Notes: a model not told the origin generated them from the sequence alone. A DNA stretch of 64,000 nt from Hybos culiciformis (GCA_964007475.1 OZ023274.1:87629213-87693212); one strand, 5' to 3'; positions 46,901 to 61,900 are shown, counted from the stretch's first letter. Translations and numbers: made by a program.

Positions 46901-49900
46901 TCAAACAAAAAAAAATTTATTTAAGAAAAATAGATAAGAAAAACTGAGATATGGCTAGATAATAAAAATTTATTTACTTTAATTGATAACAACAAATATT
47001 TAAAAAATTGATAAACTCTATCAAACAAATAGATAAAATTAAATACAATAATTATTTTGTGATTATTAAACTGAAACTTTTTTAGGATCTTTTTTAATTT
47101 TTTGATTTGGTTATGCATGTCGTGTGTAACGTCTATAATTAAAAAAATTCATATTCCTGAAAATTTTACTTCCATTCCAAACCCACTCCCTAGTTTTTCT
47201 TTTTTCACGATTTAAAGCTATTTAATAATTTGGGAATTGTTAAAATCTAGAAAAGTTTAGAAAAGTTTATTTTTAACGATACAACACAAACAGCCCGATA
47301 GGGTTTTCAATTTACTGTCGGAGTTGTGACGAGACAAAGCATTAATTCAAAATTTAGAAAACTGATCATATAAATAGGATTTTAAGTATATACACAATTG
47401 TTATACAATATAATTATTTCATTTTATCTCAGCTGAAAGGAAGAAGGAATATTCTTTTAGTTTTGTAATTTAGTTTTGGTGGAATTAAAAATCTATTATT
47501 TTCGCAAAACCGTACTTATTTCATTTTAATAAATTCTCCTGCGTAAAATCTAATAAAGGGTATTTAAAAACGTTCTTAGTATCAATCGCCGATTTGACCA
47601 TTAATTCCTAACAACATCATCATGGTTGATTTGCTGCCATGTACTGGATGTACAAGATGTACGCATCTACCGCAATTCGGAAAACATAATTGGGCCAAAT
47701 TAGAATGGGCACCCGAAAAAAATTTTTTTTTTCGAATTGACATTTAAAAAAAAAAATTAAACAATTGTAATTTACCCAATTTTATTCATTATTTCACTTC
47801 CGGCATTATTTATGATACAATTTTGTAAAAATTCATTAGACAAATTTATTCGTTCATTCAATGACTTTCTTAAATCATTAACAACATTTTGATTTCCCAA
47901 TGTTTTTGGACATTGTTCAATTCCAGTACGTAACATTGATTGCATAGTGTCTTCCAAATAAGAATGAATAGAATGATTCAAATCATTAGCTAATCTATTA
48001 ATTTTAGCTTCTACCGGATGGGGTTCTGTTCGTACTGCTTCTTGTAATTTAGGCATTAGTTGTTTGCAATTTTCAGCATCATCAATTAAACGTTGAACAG
48101 CGGAATATGAATCTGTTCGTGCTGCTAAGCTTATAGTCTCTTGCGTTTCAGCAATCAATTTATCGACTAATTGATGTGTTGAAGACAACATAAAACCATG
48201 TTGCAGTCGAAATCCTTGACCATTTGTTGTCCTTTTAATGCCATTACAATTGCGCTGCAATAAGTCTTGCATTTTTCTCATTATTGTATCAGTTTTTTCG
48301 GGATGATTTTTCAATGATGGTGCTATATCAAATACTGGAAATGGAATGCAACGCATTGATGAATTTTTTTCCAATGAATAAACTAAATCAGCATATCCTT
48401 GAAGTGTTATACTATTGCGATCTAATAATATTGTTTTTAATTTATTATTAGTTTGCAATGCTTTAGCTAATAATCGAGCACCAACATCTCCCATGTAGTT
48501 ACCACTAATATCTAATTTTTGTAAATGTTGATTTGATCCTAAGGCATTTATTACATCATGTATATCATTTTTTAATTTATTTTCAGCTAAATATAATTCA
48601 GCTAAATGGAAATCATCTTTTTGTATTAAATTAACTAAAGAATCCATTACGGTTGGTATATGTTTTAATTTCATTCCCGTTAAGGAACGATTTATGTAGA
48701 GTGCACGTATTGATGGATTTTTCGAAACAGCTGATAACACTGGTGCTAATTCAGAATCCAAATCTAAAAAAAAAATAAAAAACATATATTATTAACATAA
48801 AATAAGTGAAGTTTATTATTTTCTTTAATCCGAGCTCTTGTTCGTTTACAACTAAAAATTATTTCGTATTTCGTGAAGGCATTCTATTCTAACACAACAG
48901 GTCAAACACTAATATGATCGACGATAAATTTTATAGCTCGACGATGATAATATAAAATTCTAATGTAAATAAAGAATAAAAACTTGAAACCCTTGAGAAC
49001 CAAAAAACTGTTAATACTCCTAATTATCTACATGTACAATATAAATATTTCCCAATTTCCACTGCAATTATGAGAAATATACACCCTTAATATAAATACC
49101 AATTTATTCAAAAATATAATTATAATACATATAATTGTCATTAAACAAAAAGAATGCATTAGCATTGCGCGGCAAAAATTAACTCTTTTAAAATTTCACA
49201 TAATACTATTGAATCAAATACAATTTTTTGATGAGAAATTACATTGGCTATTCTATTTTTAAATTTTCTTTCTCTAAAAAAAATAGGTAATTTTAAAACC
49301 GAAAAAGGGCCAAGTAAATTATTTGTTTCAGTTTAATTTTATTTCTTGAACAATAAATATGCATCAATTTAAAAAAAAAATGCATTAAATTCACAAAAAA
49401 AAAGTATTTATATAATTAAAAATTTTTTCTTGAAATAAAAATGAATTTTCGTATATTTATAATATTAATAATAATTAACTTTTTGAATTCTGAGAGTGTT
49501 GGATTGAAAATTGGTAATAAACATGAAAAAAATTAATTAATTTAAAATTAAATTATTATCATTATTCTCACTGACAGCCTGTTCGTATCAAAATATTAAA
49601 AAAAAAAACAAATTAGTTCTTAGTCTTATATGGCTGTCACACTTCGGCTTTTTAATGGCTTTTTGAAAAAGCTATCATCGTTGTGGCTATTTAGTGGCTT
49701 TTTCCATACAAAATAAAAGAAAAAAAGCTAGTGGCTTTTCAAAAAGCCACTAGAAAATCAGGGATCAAATAACAAATGAGCTCTGTGAGAAAAAAATAAA
49801 CTAAGAATTGCATACTTTCAGGAAGTTGGCGGCTATTTTTAAAAAAAAAACGAATAAAAAAACAAAAAAAATTTCGGAAAAAAAAGGAAAAAGATATTAC

Positions 49901-52900
49901 AAAAAGAGAAAAAAAAAAGAAAAAAGTAAAAAATATTTCGGAAAAAAAAGGAAAAAGATATTACAAAAAGAGAAAAAAAAACAAAAAAAACAAAAAAATG
50001 CAAGTGTGAACGCATTTGAAAAAGCCACCATAAGTAGTGGCTTTTTAGTTGTAGTGTGACTCGCTTATTACTAATTAAATGATCAATATTATTTATAAAA
50101 ATTTTTTTGACCTATTAATTATAAAGAATTATAATTATATATAATTATAAAGCCAAACGTTTGGTAAATACTTATTTTGGGTTATTATAATGTCGACTCT
50201 GTAAATAAGATAACGATCAAACGTATAATAAGAATTCGTATTCCAGAAAAACTAATACATTAAAAAAATTATTCAATTTAATTAAAAAAAAAAAGTCGTA
50301 TTTATTGAATATTTTAGTAATTTCTTTTTAATGAATTATAATTGCAGGATTAATTTATGATGAATTATATCCAAATGTTGAAAAAATTTTTCAAAAAGCA
50401 ATTGAAGATGTCAACACTGAAAATCCAGAACTTGAAATGGAAGGTGTTGCTATCATAACAAAATTAGGAAACTCATTTGATATATCAAAAAAAATTTGCG
50501 ATATTTTGCCAGTAAGTGTAGTTTTAACACAATTCATTACAAACATTACTTAGTGTGATATATGTTAACAATTTCTAATTTAATGTGATTTAAACTATGT
50601 ATACGTGAGCTTGAGTTAAGCTACATTTAAAAATAAATAAATAAGATACTATAAAAGTAATTAAAAAAATGTAATTAAGTATAATATAAAAACACAAAAG
50701 GAAATTGCATTTTAAATATTATTTAGCATTAACTAACACGCAACAAATTGAATGTAATGATGAGCAATAAACATGAAATTTTTTTACGAGCAGGAATCAA
50801 TTGTAGCTGTATTCGCTGCCACAACTTCAAGTGTTTCAGAACACGCTTTTGGAATTTGTGATGCCAAGGAAATGCCATTTATGGAAACACGTTGGTCATC
50901 GGAATTAGAATTACCTGGTCTTAATTTACATCCGAACATAAATCAATTAGCAGTCGCTATTAAAGATTTAATTTTGAAATTAGAATGGGGTTCATTTACA
51001 ATTTTATATGAAACAGGTTGTAAAATTTAAACAATACGAAAAAAAAAAAATGCATTAATAAATTATGTTTTTCAAGGCGACTATTTATCATTGGTAAATG
51101 AAGTTCTTCAATTATATGGTCCAGAAGGTCCGACCATCACTATTCGTCGATATGATTTAGATTTGGATGGAAATTATCGCAATGTTTTAAGGCGAGTTAA
51201 AGTATCTGAACAAAAAAAAATGTTAGTAGTTGGATCAACGGAAAATTTGCCCGAATTCTTCAAACAAGTATAAACGGAAAAAATCTCCTGAAAATTTATT
51301 TTTATTTATTTTTAGTTTTTTATTTTTAGGCTCAACAGATTGGAATTCTAACAGATGCTTATCATTACGTGATTGGAGATTTAGATTTTCAAAATATTGA
51401 TTTGGAACCATTTCAATATTCGGAAACTAATATATCTGGTTACAGATTAATTTTATCCGAAAGTGAGGAAGTAAAAAATTTACAAAAAATGTTGTGTAAT
51501 GGAGATGCAGATACTTTTAATTGTAAAATAAAGTTTTAAAATATGAAAAAATTACAATTCCTCAATTCCTACTAATATGTATACGTTGTTTTTTTTAATT
51601 TAAAAATTAATATTCATAAAAGAAAAAACAACATACGTATTAATAGGCAGTTTCATAATTAAATAATTTAATTTAAACTTATACAATACTTGCATATATT
51701 TTTTAATTTATTCAAGATACATGTTCTGTAACAGTTAACCAAGGTTTAGTTTATGATGGAATAAAAATGTTGGCAAAAACATTGACAAATGGAAAAGTAG
51801 AGCCAGTACCACTAACTTGTGGTAGTGATGATTCTTGGAAAGATGGGTTAACTTTAATTAACGATTACACTTCGGTCAGTTAATTAAATTTTTGGTGGGG
51901 TGTCACAACATCAACAGGACATANNNNNNNNNNNNNNNNNNNNNNNNNNNNNNNNNNNNNNNNNNNNNNNNNNNNNNNNNNNNNNNNNNNNNNNNNNNNN
52001 NNNNNNNNNNNNNNNNNNNNNNNNNNNNNNNNNNNNNNNNNNNNNNNNNNNNNNNNNNNNNNNNNNNNNNNNNNNNNNNNNNNNNNNNNNNNNNNNNNNN
52101 NNNNNNNNNNNNNNNNNNNNNNNTTGAAGACTTATCCAACAACAAAGGTGGAACCACTTATGGTGCTAAATCAGGAGGAAGTACACACCAATTCTTTAAG
52201 GTTTGCCAATAAAATTAATATTTATCATAAGTTATAACTTATTTCATTAAAGAGAATATAATTAGATACGCCTTTTCTAAATACAAAATAAAATTTTAGG
52301 ATGCTACATATCCAACCTATAAAAAAATGTTCGAGTATATGGAAAGTCATCCAGAACATATGCCATCAAGTAATCCAGAAGGTGTTCGAAGAACTCAGGA
52401 CGAATCTTTAAATTACGCGTTTTTAATGGAATCGACGTCCCTTGAATATGAAATTGAACGTAAATGTACATTAACGCAAGTTGGAAAACTTTTGGATGAA
52501 AAAGGTTATGGAATAGCAATGCGAAAAAGTAAATAATTAGTATATAATTATGTACCTAACATAAATTTTTTTTTAAAATATTAAATGTTATTATAATTTT
52601 GTCTTAACATTTTCATGTCATCAATGTCGTAAGGTCATATGTTAGCAAAATATATATTTCCTTTTTCTCATTTTCCAACAATTTAACATAAAATCTAATT
52701 TCAGATTGGCCCTATAGAGATGCTTTAAGTAAAGCTATTTTGGAATTACAGGAAGAGGGTGTTTTAACCAAAATGAAAAATAAATGGTGGAAAGAAAAAC
52801 GAGGTGGAGGTGCATGTAATGTAAGATTTAGAACACTTTTCTAGAGAAATACCAAAATCACAAATCTAACGAAGGGATAATTGGGTATAGGATTCAACCA

Positions 52901-55900
52901 ATTTTTCACAAAAAAAAGATTTTTTAGTCATGCATGCAACATTAATTTGATTTATTACAAATGAGACAGTTTATTAAATTTGAGATAAATAAATTAATTT
53001 CAACAGTTCCAATTCCAATCATTAATCTAAGAAAAACTTGTCCGAAAAAACTACAAATAATTTTAATTTCTAATTTAAAAAAAAAGGTTGCAGGAGGTGA
53101 TGGTGGTGATGCTACTGCCTTAGAAATGCAAAATCTTGGTGGAGTATTTTTAGTTTTGATAGTTGGTTCCTTTAGTGCCGTCTTTATAAGTTCTTTCGAA
53201 TTATTAAATGAGCTTAGAAGCAAGACAAAAGAAAAAGGGGTAAGGTCAATTAGAAAATGGACCATTTTTTTTATTCAGTTTGGCAAATAAAATTAATTAA
53301 AATTTCATAAAATCCACTTCCTCAAATGCTCAATAGACTGAGCTAAGCATATTTTTCCACGTATATATACCAACACTGAAACGTGTGCATTTTGACCTTT
53401 TAAAATTACGTAATTTATGTTTTTCCCCTTCTACCATTATTTATCATTTTTGCATGAATATCAATTAGACAAACCCTTCTGACAGTGACGCTCAAGCACT
53501 AGGAATGCCTAATTTATTGGGAGTTTACGCAGTTTTAATGTTTGGTTCAATTATTGGATTAAGTTTTGGATTCTTCGAATGGACATGTTATATATTTCAG
53601 ACTTCGAAAAAGCATCAGGTAAGATTGGGCAAAAAAAAATATTGCCAAATTATTTATATATTATTAGATTTAATGACCCAAATGTTAAGAATTAATTTTT
53701 GCATAAAATATGTTTGACACTGTACTATGCTTCTGCAAAATTTAAATCTTAAAAAAATGATACATAATTTAGAAAGCTATTATGGGCATTAAATAAAAAA
53801 TTTGTTTGTACAAAAAAATGCTTTACTGAGTGTTTTCATAACCCAAAATCATATATTTGATTTTTTTCACCAACGTAATTTTTTTTTTCTTTTTTGTCCT
53901 CATGTAAAAAAAATATCAAATTGAAATTTATTTTTTAGGTTCCTTTCAAAGAAATATTCATGGAAGAATTTAAATTTGTGATGAAATGTTCTGGTAATAC
54001 AAAAACATTAAAATCTTCATCAGAAAGTTCATCGAGTAAGTCATCGTTAAGTTTAGACTCAATGGATACCCATAATTCATTCAATGATAAAAAAAATAAT
54101 GAAGGAAATATTTTTTCAAAATTATCTAAGTTATCTTTGAATACATTAAATAAAATAAAAAATTAATAAAAAAAAGTCAAATATTATTAAGTTTAGCAAA
54201 AAAATGTTGAAGAAGACATATTTTTAAAATTAAACTTTAAAATATGTATGCATAAAATTCTTGATTTATTTATTTTACCTAGTTATTATTTCATTTATTT
54301 TTTCTTTACGATTTTTAATTCCATTTAATTTCCTTTGAAAAAACGGGCTTTAAGTCTTTATGCTAGCTTATAATAATTACAATTATGTTGTAACAATATT
54401 TTCAAGTTCTTTGTTCTTTCTGTTCATTTCGTAATTTTTTTTAGTGAATTTGTAAATTTTTCTTGTCTTCTTATTTATTGAGTTTTAAAATTTAAGGTAC
54501 AAATTTAATTTTTAATTTTTACTTACTATTGTCACTTATATCTAAACTTTGTAAGACTCGTACGCCATGTATACATGATTCTAATACATGTGCTCCTTGA
54601 GCTCCTAATGAATTACAACTTAAATCTAAATAAAGGCCAGCCGTTGATTCATTACATGCCAAACCAAGCAAGAGATTTCTGAAAACAAAAAAGATTTAGT
54701 AATAAAATAATATTTTAATTTCATTAATGTTTTATAATATGATAAATGTATATGCCAACATAACAAACTTACTTTAGAGCCTCCATTGGTAATTTACAGC
54801 CAGCTATATTCAAATGTTTTAAACTTAATGTACTCGTAAAGAATTGTTTGAACGATGGTGGAATTTCTTTTCCTTTTTTTGTACTAAAGGAGTTATGTGA
54901 AACATTTAAATGTGCTAAATTTGTTGAGCATCCACGTAATAATGCTCCAAACAACTGAAAATCATAAAAAATAAATTTAAACTAAATCTTTTATACCTCA
55001 ATAACCTGTTATACATAAATTGTTAAATATATCTAAATTATTTTATTTCAATTTAATTTGGAGCCTTAAAGGTAATATTATTTATTATTAAAGAAGAAAA
55101 TAAAAAATTTACATTTTCCAGAGTTGTATCAGTCGATGAAAGATCTAAATATTCTAACACATTTGGTTGCGCCAAAAAATTATGTAAATTCTGTAAGGAA
55201 AAAAATTATTTTTTAAGTTTATAAAATATTCATTAATTTCTCTGACTTAAACTTACAGTTATGTCGTCTTTTAAGCTGTTTCCGCTTAAATCTAAATACG
55301 TTAATGAACTTGAAATGCTTTGATTTAATGACAATGAATGTGACATTTGATTAACTCCTTTAGATGTTAGGCCACAGTGTGATAATGATAATTTGCACAG
55401 CCCTTTAGATACTTTAGCAATTGGGCCGGCTAAATGGATAGCGCCTAAAATGGAATTCATGTATTATTTAATTTTGAATTTTAATTATGGATTTATTACT
55501 TTTATAGAATAATAAGCTTGAAGCAAAATTTTCTCCTAATGCGATTAAATAAAAAAAAATTGGTCAGTTTGAGGCGCCAAGCTACTTTAAATCATCTTTC
55601 GGTAACTTTAATGAAGAGAGAGTATTATATACAATTTTTTTCAAATGAATAAACTTTAAATGATAGGGTCGAAAATATCCTTAATTTTTTAAGTAATCTC
55701 ATTATCTCAATTATAATTATAATTACAAGAGCAGGATGTTAAAAATACAATCTTGTAAAAATTTGTTTCACCTAATAAGAGAATCTTTAACGACACAGTA
55801 GGACATGGATAAAATTCAAATCACACACTTTACAATGTCCTCAAACTTTATTTAAAAAAAATTAAAAATTCATTTTTATACTTTTATCTCACAAAAGATA

Positions 55901-58900
55901 ATTTGAAAAAGTTGAATATTTTTTGTAAACAAATCATTTCAGATATCAATATTTTTTTTTCATTTTATTAAAAACTTTAAAAAAGCTAAACATAACATAA
56001 TTTTCTTACGTTTTTCCCATGCAAAAAAATTCAAAAATTTAAGAAATTTTTTCTAGTTCTCCCAAAAATATTGTTAATAGAAATTACATTAATAGAAAAT
56101 ACATTAATAGAAAAAATTGAAACATTCCATAGTAATAAACAATTTTTTAATTAAATTAAAATTTCTTTAAGTGCCAGCAACTAAAAATTACAAAAAGAAA
56201 ATAAGAACAACTATCACTTCAAACCTTGCACTAGCTTTCCAAGTAGGGCACATAGTGAATTTGCACCTACAATGGGTTTGATTTCATTACAAAATTATGA
56301 TATTTTAAAAATTTAAATTTTATAAAAAGAAATTTTATAAAAAGAAATTTTATAAAAAGAAATTTTTTAAGAAAAAAATACAAATTAAAAACTAAATAAA
56401 ATTTATGAAATCCAAGAGTTAAAAAGAGTATTTGGCCTTTGATTCAGAATGGGTCGTTACCGATTAATAAAAGTATAAAACCGTGGGTTGCGAATCACTT
56501 GCGGAATAAATGGTTTTAATAAAAAAATGTAAGAATAGGAAAAACTTAAGAATTTTTTCATTCTTAACGTTTTTAAAAATGTACAAAAAATTTTATTGTT
56601 TCTCCCATAATAAAATACTAAACAAGCCTTAAAACGAATGTTCCTAAATTTCAAATTTGCAAATCCATCCTTAATAAAAAAAAAGTTCGAAATCCGTTAA
56701 GCCATCAGTATGTTCAAATTTTCAATGAAGCCATCTGTCTTTTAGTTGAATGTTAAATAAGAAGGTAAGTCCGGGTTGGTTTTAATTCATTTTCGGGTGT
56801 TACGTGTTACCTTAATCTAATTATAACAAACATATAAAAATTAAGTAATCTTCATTAACTAATAATATAATTTTTAACAAGAATTTGAATATTTTTTAAC
56901 CTTTATCTTCAATTAAATTATGACTTAAATCGATAGTACGAATAGCTGGATTGTTATTCGTAATCACAGATACGGCTAATTTATGGAGAAAATCTGACCT
57001 AAAATAATAATAGAAATAGATTAGTTATAATATTTAAAATAAAATAAATGGTTCTCACTTTAATCCTAATCCTTCTAAATGCAATTCTTCTAACCACATT
57101 GAACGTTTCAAAACATGCAATATTCTTTCTAATGTTTCATGTGACAAACGCATATGTGCTACTTTTAGACCACGAAAAAATGTATTATATTCTAATGCCG
57201 ATACTATTGCCATTAAATCTTTCGATTCCAAATGATCAAAATCTCTGAGATTCAATAATCGTGTGTCATGAGATAAGTATATTGTATCAATATCCCATGC
57301 AACTTCCTCCCTAAAAAAAAGAATATCATAATAGTCAATTAGCAATTAAATTTAAAGTTAATTCTAAAGTCGCCTTTTCAAAATCCGTACACACTTGTAT
57401 TTTTTGATGTTTATTATTTTATTTGGTTCAAAATCAACAGTTCCAACCGCCTGAAGTACAAAAAAATTCGAAAATTGCACAAAAAGGGAAAAATGCTGGC
57501 ATGTTTTCTGTGTGTGAACTTTTTTTTTCTACAATCTGGTTTTTGTGTCTACAAATTGGCTTTTTGTATGCAAATTGTTTTTTTTTTGTATCCAAACTAG
57601 AGTTCTTAGGTCAGTTGTAGGAAAAGTTTAGTAATAAGGTCCAAGTGCAGATAAAATTTAATTTTTGTCAGCAAAATTGTTTTTTACCTGTAAGGGACGC
57701 TGTGAAAATCGCACATGCAGGCATATTGGGTACTAAATCCACCACATGGTCCTATATTACGTGGATCTGTAGGTCTTAATTCGTCAGAAAATATTGTCTC
57801 ACGCTCCGGTGGTTGTATATCGATCTGAAATTAGAATTTTAAATTACACATATGAATTCACAATTTAATTAAGTTTATTTTATTTCAATTATAATTTTAT
57901 ATTTATTTTACATTGGAATACGTAATTTTTTTTTAATTTACAACTTTAAAACTAATAATAGACAGAAATTAAATCGAAATTAAATGAAGAATCGTAAAAA
58001 ACTACATTTATTTACATACTATATGATATATAGTACTAAACCAATATACTTATATACTTATATGGCATCATACTATTCAAGGGTAGCCAAGCTCAAGATC
58101 AATGCGAGCCGCAAACAGTTTTCATTATTATAAAGAGTTCTCATACAAAATGACATAAAATAATTATTGCAATGATATAGATTATACATAGAAATACAAT
58201 TTAATCAAAATGTTTTAATAAAAAAATACATCATTTAACGAAGACAATTGGTAAGTTCTTTGAAACTTGGGAGTGTAATTTGGAGTATAACTGTTTGTAA
58301 GTTTGCGATTAAACTATATTTTATAAATTATTTCAAAATATTTATTCTAACATTACACACAAAAGTTATACATACATATTTGTTTTTTCAAATTCATTGA
58401 CCCAAAAAATAAATACCTACATTTTCAATTTAAAATTTTCCCATTATATTCACTAACGAAGCCAACATAAATAAAAATTTTAATGTAACATGAAAAAGAA
58501 GTCTTGTTTTAAAAAAGTAAAGGATCAAGAACATAAAATCCAAGAGATATTATTTTTATATTTATATTAAAACGATAAATTATATTTTAAGTTCTTGAGG
58601 ACAATAAGAGTTTTAAACAAAATTATTAAAGTGATGGTTGAAAATTTTTAAAAATATAGACAGGTATATACTTGTTCCTTGAAATTTTATCTTGTTTAAT
58701 TCATAATAATTAGATTGATATAAGTATAAGACTTAATTTTCTAAAAATCAAAATAATAATAGCTATATTTTATTTTCATCAAATAATTTATTAGCATTCA
58801 ATGTATGTTCGGAAATTTTTCAAAAATAGGCCACCAATGAATGATTATTTGTCCAAGCCTTTAAAGTTCATTTTTTATTTTTGAAATAATATTAATTATC

Positions 58901-61900
58901 TCATCTTTAAAAGCATTTTCTGTAACCGATAAGTGCTGTGTAAGTTTACATTTATTTTGTTTAACAAGTTCTCTGTGAAATTCGAAAGCATTTTATTTTT
59001 GACTTTAATAAATTTAGTTTAAAAAAATTATAACATAGTTTTTATAACAAGGCATCATCGTTTTATCTCTTTACCAACTTGTAAACTGGAAACAAAATTT
59101 CAAAAAAATTAAATGAATAAAACTTTTTAGCGAAAAATAAAAATAAAAATCAACAATTGATCTGAATGACTTTTACTTTCCTTCCTCATAAAAAAACAGG
59201 ATGAAAAGTACTACAGTTGATTATAAAATGTTATAGGTTTTTTTCAACACCAGCTATTCAATTTCTATGCTTTTTACTTTGGTTGTTATCTCATTCACAT
59301 TGAGTCCTGGTGTTAACACTTTACAAAAATTTATAATGCACATAAGTACACATATATAATAAAATAACAATTGCATACATAATAATATCGTTTAATGTAG
59401 TTTTTTAGTGAAAAGCTTGAAAAACAATAATTATATTCGAATTAATTTAAGATGACAAATAAAAGAAGTTTCCATGAAAGCTTAATAACATAATAAAATT
59501 TTAATTCATAAGTAGTTAATTAACTGATGAATTCGAATGATATCAAACGCTGAGGACCGAAATTGTTTTAATTTTTGTTTTAAATAATTGATTATCTTCA
59601 AATTCTTAATTAACTATTGAATGAATAAAATTAATAAAATACTATGTTACAATTTTCATATTTCAAATAAAGACAGTTTATTATAATACTTATTTCCTAT
59701 AGTTTCCTTTTAGAGCATTTTCAAAACAATAAGATTAAGTTTATAATTCTGACAGAATATTAGTATTGAATATAAATCAAAACAATAATTCTCAACTGAA
59801 TACAGCGACAAAAATAAAAGAATTTTATAAATATTTGAAACTTTTTAGAAAAAAAAAAAAAAAACTAAATAAAAAGGTACAATGAACACATAATAAACAT
59901 TTTACATATACATAAGTGTACAAGCACAAGTACTTTCTGTGCAAAATATGATTTGTAACATTCACTTTAAAAGAATATTTACATTAACTTTCATGGCAAA
60001 AAATAAAATTGTTTTTTCAAATTAAACTTTATACATATTAAGCTTTTAAACTTCGTACTCTTAAAAAAGTTATGTAGGTATATGGATTTTTTGATTTTCA
60101 TCATACATACATACATTAATACATAAAATTATATGTTTTCAACAAATAGGATAAGAATAGAAAATAACGCTTTAAGAAGTAATGTATGTTATGTTAAGTA
60201 TAATATACTTTCAAAGCGTATAAGGTAGGTAGGTAATCGCAAATGAATATTTATATTAAATTAGAAATATAATTCTTGTGAAAATCTTAAGTTGAAAATA
60301 GCATTTTGTTAATTCTTAATGGATTTGAAATGATTAACAAGAACATATTCCTACAAAACTAGTAAATACTAGGACAAAACAGATATAAAAATTTTAATTC
60401 ATTTAATATGTCCAAAGTCATTTTATTTTTGATTATGTTAAAAAGAATTTTTTTTTCCTTTGAAATTTGTTATTTTTAATTAAACGAATTTCCTGTTGTT
60501 GACAATTTTCTTCTGATCATAAATATATATAATGTATTATGTATGTACGTATTTTTTTTTGTCTTAGGAAGTTGACATAAAACATAAAATAAATAAAATA
60601 TTTGTTTTTTATCTCGACTACAATTATCTTTTTATTTTTATTAATTTTTTTTTTCTAAATATAATCATCATCATTATAAGAAATCCTTTATTTTTTCTAC
60701 ATGTATACTAATACAGTTCCCAAAGGTAAAACAACAAGTTCTACTTTAAAGTTAATTAGAAAATCTTGTTTTTTTTACAACAATTTAATACATTTTAATA
60801 TATGTAGGAATGTACTTTTATACACAAACACATGTATCTAATTATGTCATCATTAAAATAACTTTTTTTTTTCAGGAAAAAAATGTTTTCACTTAAATTT
60901 GTGTGTTATTTAAAAAAAAAAAAACACCTTTAAAATGCCTATTGATGGAATATAAGATAAAAGCTAGTGAAATATGGGTCAAAAAAATTATGTTACACAG
61001 TAATAATTGTTGTTATTTTATTATAGATATTTCAAAGATAAGCAAGATTATACTACAAAGAAATTTAAATGTAAGTCATAAAATTATTTATTTAAAATCA
61101 GTCCTTAATGACATAAAATAATCTTTCGAAATCAATTCCGAATTGATATATATAATTTTTTTCATAATCTTAAAAATTTTCATTTTTCAAAGATCTGAAC
61201 AAAGATAATATGTAGCATCATTTGAGATTCGTTTTTTTTTTATATTAAATTCTGCTCTCCAATTGTTATTTCCTTAAAACCCAATTTAAAAAAATAAATT
61301 TTCTTTAGAGATCTTTTTCTACTTTAAAATGCAAATTGCCTTAAATATTAACCAAATTAAAATATATAAGCATGTATTTTTTAATTTACCTTTCTAATGA
61401 TGTACTTAAGTGGTACAGTTGGAAATATTTGTTTAATTGCAGATGCCAAATCTGTGAGGATAACATCAGCATTCTGTGTGAGAAAAAAAAAAAACGAAAA
61501 AAAAATTAATAGAAATCAAATTCCTAAAAATATATATTTTTTTTAAGAATTTTAATTGAAATAAAGATTTAAGAATTTGTATCTTAACATATCTTCAAAA
61601 ATAGTTAAAATCTCACGGCTAAAGAAATTTCTTGAACGGTATAGTGGAAATGAAAATCGAAGGCAAAAATGTTTCAAATTATTTACTTTTGTATTTATTT
61701 TAAATTGACAAAAAATTGAACCAGATATCGAATTGAAATAAAAGTTATCCTAAGAAGCTTGATTTCTGTTTTTTTTTTTTAAATGGAAAAAACGAGATGG
61801 TGCTATAACGTCTACAACAATAATATATACGAGCCATGAAGAGATTATGACGACAGTAATTTATGTAAACAACATAAATTGTTAAATTAGCAAATCTGCA

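Noticed and set aside
49808..50059. Lys-rich 83-aa frame
   Set aside because: Produced entirely by the polypurine minisatellite; no codon diversity or splice support.
51892..52212. Open frames running through the N block
   Set aside because: They exist only because Ns cannot contain stops; only the segment 52126-52200 matches the receptor.
57048..57620. Plus-strand frames over the CARMIL LRR exons
   Set aside because: The first is the antisense shadow of the LRR exon at 57059-57310; the second is homopolymer-rich intron sequence.
58078..58130. Third copy of the hAT-type MITE at 40059
   Set aside because: Only the first 50 bp resemble it; no opposite terminus or 8-bp duplication found, so kept only as a note in the intron entry.
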